Shown here one piece after another: positions 44,778 through 51,586 of a stretch of 51,586 nucleotides of DNA. The position numbers were made by a program, and so were the translations under genes. The DNA lies in contig NZ_POTY01000010.1 in assembly GCF_003236315.1 (NCBI RefSeq), positions 1 to 51,586 of the forward strand, in the 5' to 3' direction. The DNA is from Micromonospora craterilacus (GTDB lineage: Bacteria > Actinomycetota > Actinomycetes > Mycobacteriales > Micromonosporaceae). The notes under the pieces are model-generated. The model was given only the letters and a program-made list of their open reading frames with translations. It had not been told where the DNA came from and did no database searches. Every line of letters starts with the position of its first letter. The first letter of the stretch is position 1.

Positions 44778-46487
44778 ATGTCCATCGGCGAGGAGCCGTT
44801 CGCAGCCCGCGACGACCTGGCCTCGCGGCCGAACTTCGAGGTCGCCCTGCGCGGGTTCGACAAAAAGCAGGTCGACCGCTACGTCGAGCAGATGGACGGC
44901 CGAGTCGCCGCGGTCTCGGCCGAGCGGGATCGAGCCCTCAAGCATGCGCGGGACCTCACCGCCAAGCTCCAGGCGTTCCAGGGCGAGGTGGCCGAGCTGC
45001 GACAGCGCCCCGCGCAGATGGACAGGGCGTCCTTCCGGGACCTGGGCCCGATGGTCGACCAGATCCTGGACCTCGCCGAGAAGCAGGCCGGGGCGATCGT
45101 CGAGACCGCCACGCAGCGGTCCGGCAAACTCCAGGCGGAGGCGGAGAAGACGCTCGCCAACGCGCGGGAGCGGACCGTCAAGACGCTGGCGGACCTCGAA
45201 GAGGAGCTGGCCGGCCGACGGGCCGAGCACGAGAAGACGTACGAGGAACTGCGTACGGCGGCCGACGCCGAGCTGACCGAGACCCGCGAGCGGGCCGACA
45301 AGCTGCGCGCCGAGGGTGAGGCCGCGCACGAGCGCGCCTTGCAGGAGGCGAAGAAGATCGGCGAGCAGTGCCGCCAGCAGGTCGAGCAGGCGCGGTCGGC
45401 GGCCGAGGCGCTGGCCACCTCCGCCCGTACGCAGATCCACCAGGAGATCCAGGCGGCCCGGTCGAAGAGCCAGCAGGAGCTGGCCCAGTGGCGGACCACC
45501 GTCGAGGAGGAGCTGGCGGAGCGGCGCGCCACCGCCGAGGAGGACCTGACCGAACAGCGGGCGGCGGTCGAGCGCGAACTGGCCGCCCAGCGGTCCACCG
45601 CGGAGCAGCGGGTCAGCTCGATGATCGCGGACGCGCAGCAGTACTCCGCGGAGATCCGCAAGCGCGCCGACGAGCAGGCGGCCGAGGTCCGCGAGCAGAG
45701 CGACGAGCAGGCCGCAGCCGCCGAGGAGCAGCTCCACGCCGTACAGCTGGAGGTCGGTCAGCAGCAGGACGCACTGGCCCAGGTGCGGGAGGAGCTGGAC
45801 GGCGCCCGGCAGCAGCTCGACGAGACCCGCCGGGACAAGGACGCCACGGACGCCGAGCTGACCGGGCTGCGGCAGCAGCTCGAGGACACCAGCCGGGAGC
45901 TCGCGGCGGAGAGCCGGCGGCTGGACGAGGTGCGCCGGGCCGTCGAGGCCGCCGAGCGGCACGCGAAGGAGACCCGGGCTCGGGTGCAGCGGGAGGCCAA
46001 GCGGGTCGCCGACCTGGCGGCCGCGGCCGTGATGGCCGCCGCGGCCGGCGGCGGTGAGACCGCCGAGTACCCGATGGTGGCCGCCCGCGCCGCGAACATC
46101 CCGGCGCCCCGGGCCGGCGGGGAGCCGGGCATGGCACCCCTCGGCCGGCCCCAGCCCGGCGAGGACGTCGCCGGCCGTACGGACGCCGTCCCGGTGGGTG
46201 CCGACCACGCCGGGCCGGCCACCGACCGGACGGCGGCCGAGGACACGGACCCGGCCACCCATGATCCGGACGGCACCGACGATGGTCGGGCCGGCCAGCC
46301 GCAGCCCGAGGCCACCGCCGGCCCGCCACACGACCCGGTGGCCCGCGCGGCGGCGGCCGTGGCGGCCGGCGGGCCGGGCGGCATCGACTGGTTCGCCGGC
46401 CCCCCGCCGACAGGTCAGGACGAGGCCGACCGCCCGGCGGCCGAGACGACCGACACCGACCGCGCGCCCGAGCCCGCGCCACGCTGA
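44778..46487 (+). CDS. DivIVA/FilP-like coiled-coil protein
   Basis: 569 residues; the ATG follows GGAGGATGGGGC. Residues about 18-42 (RPNFEVALRGFDKKQVDRYVEQM) form a DivIVA-type N-terminal domain; a continuous coiled coil rich in Glu, Arg, Gln and Ala runs to about residue 420; the last 150 residues are a Pro/Asp/Ala-rich disordered tail. This resembles actinobacterial polarity or cytoskeleton proteins (Scy/FilP group), which organise apical growth and cell stiffness. A -10-like TAGCGT lies about 60 bp upstream. Ends at a bidirectional hairpin. Exact orthology cannot be set by eye. Confidence 0.8.
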   Translation: MSIGEEPFAARDDLASRPNFEVALRGFDKKQVDRYVEQMDGRVAAVSAERDRALKHARDLTAKLQAFQGEVAELRQRPAQMDRASFRDLGPMVDQILDLAEKQAGAIVETATQRSGKLQAEAEKTLANARERTVKTLADLEEELAGRRAEHEKTYEELRTAADAELTETRERADKLRAEGEAAHERALQEAKKIGEQCRQQVEQARSAAEALATSARTQIHQEIQAARSKSQQELAQWRTTVEEELAERRATAEEDLTEQRAAVERELAAQRSTAEQRVSSMIADAQQYSAEIRKRADEQAAEVREQSDEQAAAAEEQLHAVQLEVGQQQDALAQVREELDGARQQLDETRRDKDATDAELTGLRQQLEDTSRELAAESRRLDEVRRAVEAAERHAKETRARVQREAKRVADLAAAAVMAAAAGGGETAEYPMVAARAANIPAPRAGGEPGMAPLGRPQPGEDVAGRTDAVPVGADHAGPATDRTAAEDTDPATHDPDGTDDGRAGQPQPEATAGPPHDPVARAAAAVAAGGPGGIDWFAGPPPTGQDEADRPAAETTDTDRAPEPAPR

Positions 46488-46509
46488 CATCCGGCCAGCG
46501 GGCCCCGTA

Positions 46510-46545
46510 GGCCGCCCCGTGCCCACCGTGGCGCACGGGGCGGCC
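46510..46545. terminator. Bidirectional terminator hairpin
   Basis: GGCCGCCCCGTGC (46510-46522) and GCACGGGGCGGCC (46533-46545) pair perfectly across a 10-nt loop, between two convergent genes (stops at 46487 and 46576). Confidence 0.75.
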
Positions 46546-46575
46546 CGGTCCTGGCCAGGGACGGGCAGTCGGAGA

Positions 46576-47238
46576 TCAGAACGGTCGGCGCGGCAACCAG
46601 CCGAGGAACCGGTTCCGGGCCTGGGCCAACGGCAGGCCGGGCAGGTCCCGGGCGGCGGCGACCAGGCACGAGCCGAGGTAGACCGCGAGGGCGGCGCGGG
46701 TGCCCCCGAACTCGGCCAGCAGCTGGCTCTGCTTGACCGCGCACGGCCACTCCCGGCCACACCCGGTGCAGGTCCAGGCCGGCGGCGAGGGCAGGTGCTC
46801 CGGCGGCTTCGCCGAGCGGTAGCGGGCGGCGGCGCCGTTGTGCCGGCCCGCGTGGGCACGGACCGGCGGCGGGTCGCCTGACGGTTGCCGGGGGGTGAAC
46901 AGTTCCCTGCGCGCCAACCCGAGCGTGCCACCGACCCGCACCAGCGCGTCCGGTCCCGGGCGGCACCCGACCAGGGCGCCCAGCACGTGGTGCCCCAGCA
47001 GGTCGAAGGCGCCGGGCCCGAGGTCGAGGTCCCGGCACAGCGCGATCAGCCGTGGCGGTGCCACCACGCACTGCATCACCAGGGCGGCGCGCAGCACGTC
47101 CCGCAGAGCATCGCCGAGGGCGGCCAGCCGGGTACCCAGGATGCCGGCCAAGAGTGGCTCCCCGGCGATCCACCGGAGCGATTCAGCCGTCGCCAGACGA
47201 ACGATGTCAGTCGGATCCTTGGTCTCCAACGCGCCCAT
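46576..47238 (-). CDS. Uncharacterised protein with CxxCG...WPC motif
   Basis: 220 residues from the ATG at 47236-47238. An N-terminal helical region (VRLATAESLRWIAGEPLLAGILG, ALRDVLRAALVMQCVV) is followed by a linker and by WTCTGCGREWPCAVKQSQLLAEFGG near residue 155-180. The W-x-C-x-x-C-G-x-x-W-P-C pattern occurs in many small actinobacterial proteins of unknown function and looks like a metal- or redox-active Cys site, but I cannot name a family. It converges with the coiled-coil gene and is divergent from the AraC regulator. No clear Shine-Dalgarno and no TAnnnT box at the standard distance. Confidence 0.65.
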   Translation of the reverse strand: MGALETKDPTDIVRLATAESLRWIAGEPLLAGILGTRLAALGDALRDVLRAALVMQCVVAPPRLIALCRDLDLGPGAFDLLGHHVLGALVGCRPGPDALVRVGGTLGLARRELFTPRQPSGDPPPVRAHAGRHNGAAARYRSAKPPEHLPSPPAWTCTGCGREWPCAVKQSQLLAEFGGTRAALAVYLGSCLVAAARDLPGLPLAQARNRFLGWLPRRPF

Positions 47239-47561
47239 CCCTTATCTGTTCGGTCGACAGCTACCCCTCGTTTGGCACGATCCACATGATCAGGGATACG
47301 TTCAGTCACCGGCTAGGCCGACGCGCGCAGAGACGAGCGTGTGCTAGCCCGAAAACGAAGCCCCTGCCGTCGGCAACGAGCGACAGCCCGCCCGAAAGAC
47401 GGGTATACCATGACAGCGACCTGGGATTCCCTCCTCTATGGATAGCATCAGCAGGAATCCTGACTTTTGACCATGCGCATCACCGGATCCACCACGTCCC
47501 GCGCCCGACGCCATCCGGCACGACGGGCCACGCGCCCTCCGTCCGGGTCGATGGAGTCGCA
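47239..47561. other. 323-bp divergent intergenic region
   Basis: Between the CxxCG-WPC gene and the AraC regulator. Less GC-rich than its surroundings, with AT-rich stretches around 47440-47470 that could hold the regulator's promoter. The frame of the AraC gene stays open through part of it but lacks ATG/GTG starts with a ribosome site. I see no RNA gene or repeat here. Confidence 0.5.
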
Positions 47562-48524
47562 TTGAAGACGAAGGTTCCGACCGCCCACCGGTTCGACAGC
47601 CACGACCCGGACATCATCCACGACTTCCTGACGAACGCCTACGGCATCGAGATGACGCTCCGGGCGGCCGGGAGCTACCGGTTCCGCCATCACCGCGTGG
47701 ACGCCGGCCACTTCTGGCTGGAGACGGTGGAGCATTCCACTCGGCTGGAGATCGAGGTCGGCCGCGTCGGCGCGCTGGTGATCGGCCAGGTCGTCAGCGG
47801 TCAGATCGACCGTACCTGCGCCAGGGTGAGCGGCCGGTTCGGACCGGGGGACGTCTTCCTCGCCGCCGCGCCCGGCCTGCCGTACTCGGTGCGATGGCTG
47901 CCCGGCAAGGTCAGGTTGTGCGTGCTCAACCTCTCCGTACTGACCAAGGTGACCGGCGGTGCCCCGCCCGACCGGGTGGGAACGATCCAGTTCATCGGGT
48001 TGGCTCCCGCCTCACCGGCGCTGGCCCAGCTGTGGCGGAACACCACCAGCTACGTCAACCACGTCGTGCTGGGCAACCCGTACGCGTACCAACAGCCGCT
48101 GGTGATCGCCAACGCCGCGCGGATGCTGGCCGCCTCGGCCCTCGCGGTCTTCCCCAACACCACCGCCGGCTGGCCGACCACGACGGACCGGCGCGACGCG
48201 ACGAACGCGACATTGCGCCGGGCGACGGCGTTCATCGACGAGTACGCCGACCGTGACATCGAGGCGGCCGACATCGCCGCCGCGGCCCAGGTCTCGCTGC
48301 GGGCCCTGCAACTGGCGTTCCGCCGCCATCTCGACACCACCCCGATGACACATCTGCGCCGCGTCCGGCTCGACCGTGCCCACCGCGACCTGTTGCAGGC
48401 CGATCCACGGCAGGAGACGGTGTCGGCCATCGCCTTCCGGTGGGGATTCCTGAGCCACAGCCGGTTCACCGCCCGCTACCACGCGATCTACGGGTTCCCG
48501 CCGAGCCGCACGCTGCACGCCTGA
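47562..48524 (+). CDS. AraC-family transcription regulator
   Basis: 320 residues from the TTG at 47562, with GGAG 5 nt upstream (start MKTKVPTAHRFDSHD); no ATG or GTG in frame is better placed. The N-terminal ~200 residues form an AraC-type ligand/cupin-like domain (VSGQIDRTCARVSGRFGPGDVFLAAAPGLPY). The C-terminal ~100 residues contain two helix-turn-helix motifs: DIEAADIAAAAQVSLRALQLAFRRHLDTTP and TVSAIAFRWGFLSHSRFTARYHAIYGFPPS, the latter being the AraC signature. Ligand and targets unknown; the divergent gene and the downstream LuxR-type gene are candidates. Confidence 0.88.
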   Translation: MKTKVPTAHRFDSHDPDIIHDFLTNAYGIEMTLRAAGSYRFRHHRVDAGHFWLETVEHSTRLEIEVGRVGALVIGQVVSGQIDRTCARVSGRFGPGDVFLAAAPGLPYSVRWLPGKVRLCVLNLSVLTKVTGGAPPDRVGTIQFIGLAPASPALAQLWRNTTSYVNHVVLGNPYAYQQPLVIANAARMLAASALAVFPNTTAGWPTTTDRRDATNATLRRATAFIDEYADRDIEAADIAAAAQVSLRALQLAFRRHLDTTPMTHLRRVRLDRAHRDLLQADPRQETVSAIAFRWGFLSHSRFTARYHAIYGFPPSRTLHA

Positions 48525-48527
48525 GGA

Positions 48528-48568
48528 GTGCGGTGTCCAGGGATATTTCCAGTGTCTGGACACCGCAC
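48528..48568 (+). terminator. Perfect 13-bp hairpin between AraC and LuxR-type genes
   Basis: GTGCGGTGTCCAG (48528-48540) pairs with CTGGACACCGCAC (48556-48568) around a 15-nt loop, 4 bp after the AraC stop and about 76 bp before the next start. It may be a terminator, or an operator for one of the two regulators. Confidence 0.6.
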
Positions 48569-48632
48569 CGGCCTGGCCGACCGCCGGCGGCGGCGCACCG
48601 TCCGCACGATGGTCACCGACCGTGGCCGGTGC

Positions 48633-48638
48633 CAGAAT
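48633..48638 (+). promoter_or_regulatory. Possible leaderless -10 box (CAGAAT)
   Basis: CAGAAT lies exactly 6 nt before the ATG at 48645. It keeps the conserved second A and last T but not the first T, so it is weaker than the other boxes. Confidence 0.3.
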
Positions 48639-48644
48639 CGCCCC

Positions 48645-51392
48645 ATGCGGCATGCGCTCGTCGGCCGGGACGAGGTGTTCGACCATGCCTGGCGCTCGTT
48701 GCGCGAGCCCGGGCCGGTGCTGCTGGAGGGTCCGGTCGGGATCGGCAAGACGGCGTTGCTGCGGGTGCTGATCGCCGAGGCTACGCAGGCCGGCTGGCCC
48801 GTGCTGACCTGCGCGCCGACCGAGTGCGAGACCGACCTGCCGTTCGCCGCCCTCGCCGACCTGCTGCGCCCGCTGGCGGACCTGGTGGTGGACCTGCCGC
48901 GTCCACAACGCGTCGCGGCCGAGGTGGTGCTGCTCACCCGGGACAGTGACGAGACGGTCGACGAGCGGGTGGTCGGCGCGGCCACCCGGTCGCTGCTGGA
49001 GGCAGCGCTCGCCGCGGGCCGGCCGGTGCTGGTCGCCGTGGACGACGCGCCGTGGCTGGACCGGCCGAGCGAACGCGCGCTGCGGTTCGCGCTGCGCCGG
49101 GTGGGCCCGGGGCTGGCCACCCTGGTCAGCTGTCGGAGCAGCAACGGGCCGGCGCTGCGGGCCGCTCCCCTCGGGCTCGACACCGGCCGCGGCCGGCTGA
49201 CCCGGCTGGCCCTGACACCGCTCGACGTGGGGGCCCTGCACCACGTCCTCCGGGAGCGGATCGGGGCCACGTTGAGCCGCCCGCTGCTCGCCCGGATCGC
49301 CCGGGAGGCCGACGGCAACCCGCTGGTCGCCATCGAGGTGGCCCGCGCGGTGCAACGCCTGCCGCAGCCACCGGAGCCGGCGCAGGACCTGCCGGTGGCC
49401 TCGTCCATTCACCAGCTCCTCGGCGACGTGCTCGGCGGGCTGCCGGCCTGGTGCCGGGACGCCGTACGGTTGGCCGCCCTGCTCAGCGTCCCGCTGCTGC
49501 GGGATCTGGCGGCGGCCGGGGTGGCCCCTCAGGCGTTCGACGCCGCGGAGGAGGCGGGGCTGCTGGTGGTGACGCCGGTGCGCGTCGAGTTCGCCCATCC
49601 GGTGTACGCGGCGGCGGTCCGCGCCGGCATCCCGCCGGGTGTCCGGCGCGGCCTGCACCGCAGGCTGGCCGAGGTGGTGGCCGACCCGGACGAACGGGTC
49701 CGGCACCTCGCCCTCTGCACCACCAGCGCGGATCCGGTGGTGGCCGACGCCCTCGCCGCGGCCGCCGCCCGGCAGTACGCGCGGGGCGCGCCGGAGGCCG
49801 CCGCAAACCTCTACGAGGCGGCGGCGCGGCTCACCCCGGCCGACGACCGGGCCGGACACGGGGAGCGCCTGCTGGCGGCGGCCCGGTGCCGGTTCGACTG
49901 CGGCGACCATCCGGGCGCGCGGGCCGCCGCCGAGGCGGTGGCCGCCGGTTTCCATGGCGACGTCCGCGCCGAGGCGCTGCTGCTGCGCGCCGTGGTCGCC
50001 TGGAGCGCCGACGAGCCGGGAGTCACCGCGGTCGAGGCCGCCGGGCAGGCGCTGACGGCGGCGCGACCGGATTCTCCGCTGGCCGGCCGGATCCACGCCC
50101 ACCTGGCCCTCTTCGTCGACCTGCCGGACCCGGCGCGCGCGCACGCGGAGGCGGCCATCGCCCTGCTCACCGGCCCCGGCGGCGACCGCTCGCTGCTGGC
50201 CGCCGCGCTGCTGCACCTGTTCTTCAACGAGGTACGCGCCGGTGAGCCGCCCCGCACCGAGCTGCTCGACCGCGCGCTCGTCATGGAGGGGGCGGAGCCC
50301 TCGTGGCTGGCCGGCACGATCCCGGCGATCTGGTGGAAGGCCATCGACGACCCGGCCCAGGCCCGGACCCGGCTGGCGGGACTGCTGGACCGGGCCGCGG
50401 CCCGGGGCGACGAACCCTCCCAGTACGAACTACTCAAGCACCTCGGCGAGACCGAGCTGCTGGCGGGGCGTTGGTCGGCGGCCGAGCGGCACATCGCGGC
50501 GGCCCGCGACCTCGGTGAGTTGCTGGGCACCGAACTGACCGCGGAGACCTGGCTGGCCGGGCTGCTCGACGCCCTCCGGGGCCGGCTCGACTCGGCGGGG
50601 CGGGTGGCCGAGGCGGGGATACGGCTCGGCGAGGAACTCGACGACGACTGGTGCCGACGCATCCACCTGCAGCTGGGTGCGTTCGTCGCACTCTGCGCCG
50701 GACGGACGGCCGAGGCGGCGGCCGGATACGGCCGGCTCGCCGCAACGGTCGACCGGATGGGCCTGGCCGAGCCGCTCGCCCAGCGCTTCGAACCGGACTG
50801 GATCGAGGCGTGCGTGGGCGCCGGTGACCTGGCCACCGCCCGGGCGACCCTGGACCGGCTGGCGGAGCGGCACCGGCGGATGCCCCGGCCCTGGACGCTG
50901 CTCGGCCTGGCCCGCAGTCGAGCCCTGCTGGACAGCGCCGGTGGCGTCGACCCGTCGGCCGCCCTGGACGACCTCGCCGCCGCGCGCGCCGCGGTGGCGC
51001 CGGATGTCCTGCCGCTGGACCGAGCCAGATGCCTGCTGGTCGCCGGCATGGTGCAACGCCGGTTGCGCCGCAAGCGCCCGGCCCGGGAGGCGCTACAGGT
51101 CGCGGCGGCCGAGTTCGACGCGATCGGCGCGACGGCGTTCGCCGGGCGGGCCCGGGCGGAGGCGGCCCGGCTCGGTGGACGCCCGCCCGCACCGTCGGAC
51201 CTCACCGCCACCGAGGAGCGGGTGGCCCGGCTCGCCGCGCAGGGGCGGACCAGCCGGGCCATCGCCGACGAACTGTTCGTCAGCCCCAAGACGGTCGAGA
51301 CGAACCTTTCCCGCGTCTACCGCAAGCTGGGCATCTCCCGCCGGGCCGAACTCGGTGCCGCGCTGGCCCGATCCAGCGACGTGAAGAGTTGA
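48645..51392 (+). CDS. LuxR-family LAL regulator with AAA/STAND ATPase domain
   Basis: 915 residues from the ATG at 48645; an in-frame ATG at 48609 is possible, but neither has a clear ribosome site. MRHALVGRDEVFDHAWRSL opens the ATPase part; Walker A is GPVGIGKTALLRVL (residues about 31-38), Walker B VLVAVDDAPWLDRPS, and a sensor region LARIAREADGNPLVAIEV follows. Residues about 370-820 are a TPR-like helical array. The C-terminus (LTATEERVARLAAQGRTSRAIADELFVSPKTVETNLSRVYRKLGI) is a LuxR/NarL helix-turn-helix. Such large ATP-binding regulators control sugar use or secondary metabolism; no target is obvious. It follows the AraC regulator in the same direction. Confidence 0.9.
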   Translation: MRHALVGRDEVFDHAWRSLREPGPVLLEGPVGIGKTALLRVLIAEATQAGWPVLTCAPTECETDLPFAALADLLRPLADLVVDLPRPQRVAAEVVLLTRDSDETVDERVVGAATRSLLEAALAAGRPVLVAVDDAPWLDRPSERALRFALRRVGPGLATLVSCRSSNGPALRAAPLGLDTGRGRLTRLALTPLDVGALHHVLRERIGATLSRPLLARIAREADGNPLVAIEVARAVQRLPQPPEPAQDLPVASSIHQLLGDVLGGLPAWCRDAVRLAALLSVPLLRDLAAAGVAPQAFDAAEEAGLLVVTPVRVEFAHPVYAAAVRAGIPPGVRRGLHRRLAEVVADPDERVRHLALCTTSADPVVADALAAAAARQYARGAPEAAANLYEAAARLTPADDRAGHGERLLAAARCRFDCGDHPGARAAAEAVAAGFHGDVRAEALLLRAVVAWSADEPGVTAVEAAGQALTAARPDSPLAGRIHAHLALFVDLPDPARAHAEAAIALLTGPGGDRSLLAAALLHLFFNEVRAGEPPRTELLDRALVMEGAEPSWLAGTIPAIWWKAIDDPAQARTRLAGLLDRAAARGDEPSQYELLKHLGETELLAGRWSAAERHIAAARDLGELLGTELTAETWLAGLLDALRGRLDSAGRVAEAGIRLGEELDDDWCRRIHLQLGAFVALCAGRTAEAAAGYGRLAATVDRMGLAEPLAQRFEPDWIEACVGAGDLATARATLDRLAERHRRMPRPWTLLGLARSRALLDSAGGVDPSAALDDLAAARAAVAPDVLPLDRARCLLVAGMVQRRLRRKRPAREALQVAAAEFDAIGATAFAGRARAEAARLGGRPPAPSDLTATEERVARLAAQGRTSRAIADELFVSPKTVETNLSRVYRKLGISRRAELGAALARSSDVKS

Positions 51393-51586
51393 TGCGCGGC
51401 GCGGGGCAGCGGCGTCCACGGCCGACGATCGCGCCGGCCGGGGCCAGCGCCATTCAAAGGCTAGTGGGCTGTCCATGAACGTTCACCGGGTCGGTGACAC
51501 GCCGGGCGGCGTCCACGCGGACCAGGCGGTAGGGGCTCACCCTCGACGGCGGTGATGTTGGCTGCCGAGAGTGGGGTGGGCGGGTT
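51393..51586. other. Right edge, no assignable gene
   Basis: A minus-strand frame is open from the edge to a TGA at 51454-51456; its last residues would read YRLVRVDAARRVTDPVNVHGQPTSL-type sequence, possibly the tail of a gene beyond the window. Too short to support as a CDS. Confidence 0.3.

Noticed and set aside
44724-46931. 735-codon minus-strand frame opposite the DivIVA-like gene
   Set aside because: It mirrors the coiled-coil gene and yields Leu/Arg-rich low-complexity sequence; the plus strand has the ribosome site and DivIVA domain.
48012-50216. 734-codon minus-strand frame opposite the AraC and LuxR-LAL genes
   Set aside because: Shadow of two well-defined regulators; its product is Gln/Arg/Gly-rich without domains.
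51454-51586. Partial minus-strand gene at the right edge
   Set aside because: Only about 43 codons visible; no recognisable domain, so not reported as a CDS.

Overview
The window is about 51.6 kb of very GC-rich DNA (roughly 70-75% by eye, with strong G/C preference in third codon positions), frequent GTG and TTG starts, 4-bp ATGA/GTGA gene overlaps, a DivIVA/FilP-type coiled-coil protein, LuxR-LAL and AraC regulators and a DmdR/IdeR-type iron box. This fits a filamentous actinobacterium, most likely Micromonosporaceae (Micromonospora or a relative). That placement is inference from gene content and style; no rRNA is present. I saw no tRNA, rRNA, CRISPR array or intact insertion sequence.

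Region 1 (1-18.8 kb) is a cell-surface carbohydrate locus. It holds all six pseudaminic-acid enzymes, split over three transcription units: pseI (3780), pseH (about 9512), and a tight operon pseB-pseC-[277 aa unknown]-[614 aa methyltransferase-like]-pseF-pseG (12143-18792). Around them lie an acyltransferase-3 membrane protein, a GT2 glycosyltransferase overlapping pseI, and a GT-C-type membrane glycosyltransferase. Inside the locus, on the minus strand, sits a compact acyl-activation cassette: acyl carrier protein, ANL-family ligase, FabG-like reductase and a short phosphopantetheinyl-transferase-like protein. Its place beside pseH suggests that it makes a non-acetyl acyl group for the sugar (inference). 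A less GC-rich island (4.83-6.6 kb) carries two small secreted proteins and unusual short repeats.

Region 2 (18.8-26.2 kb) has an AlkB-type dioxygenase, then a tripartite tricarboxylate transporter (tctCBA) behind a CitA/CitB-type two-component system, with a second, divergent TctC-like lipoprotein that may work as a sensor partner.

Region 3 (26.3-32.4 kb) encodes topoisomerase IV (parE-parC). ParE is interrupted at the TOPRIM EGDSA site by a 484-residue HNH-type intein whose splice residues all look intact.

Region 4 (32.6-39.6 kb) is mainly housekeeping and secreted enzymes: an SGNH hydrolase, an alpha/beta hydrolase, small membrane or acidic proteins, a Pr6Pr-type membrane protein overlapping a GH88/GH105-like protein, a zinc alcohol dehydrogenase and a 2H phosphoesterase. 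Region 5 (39.6-44.5 kb) is a siderophore-uptake operon (ATPase, binding lipoprotein, fused double permease, reductase) behind a leaderless iron-box promoter. Region 6 (44.8-51.6 kb) has the DivIVA/FilP-like protein, a CxxCG-WPC protein, and AraC and LuxR-LAL regulators.

A recurring theme is a TAnnnT -10 box placed exactly 6 nt before the start codon at seven genes, which points to leaderless transcription.
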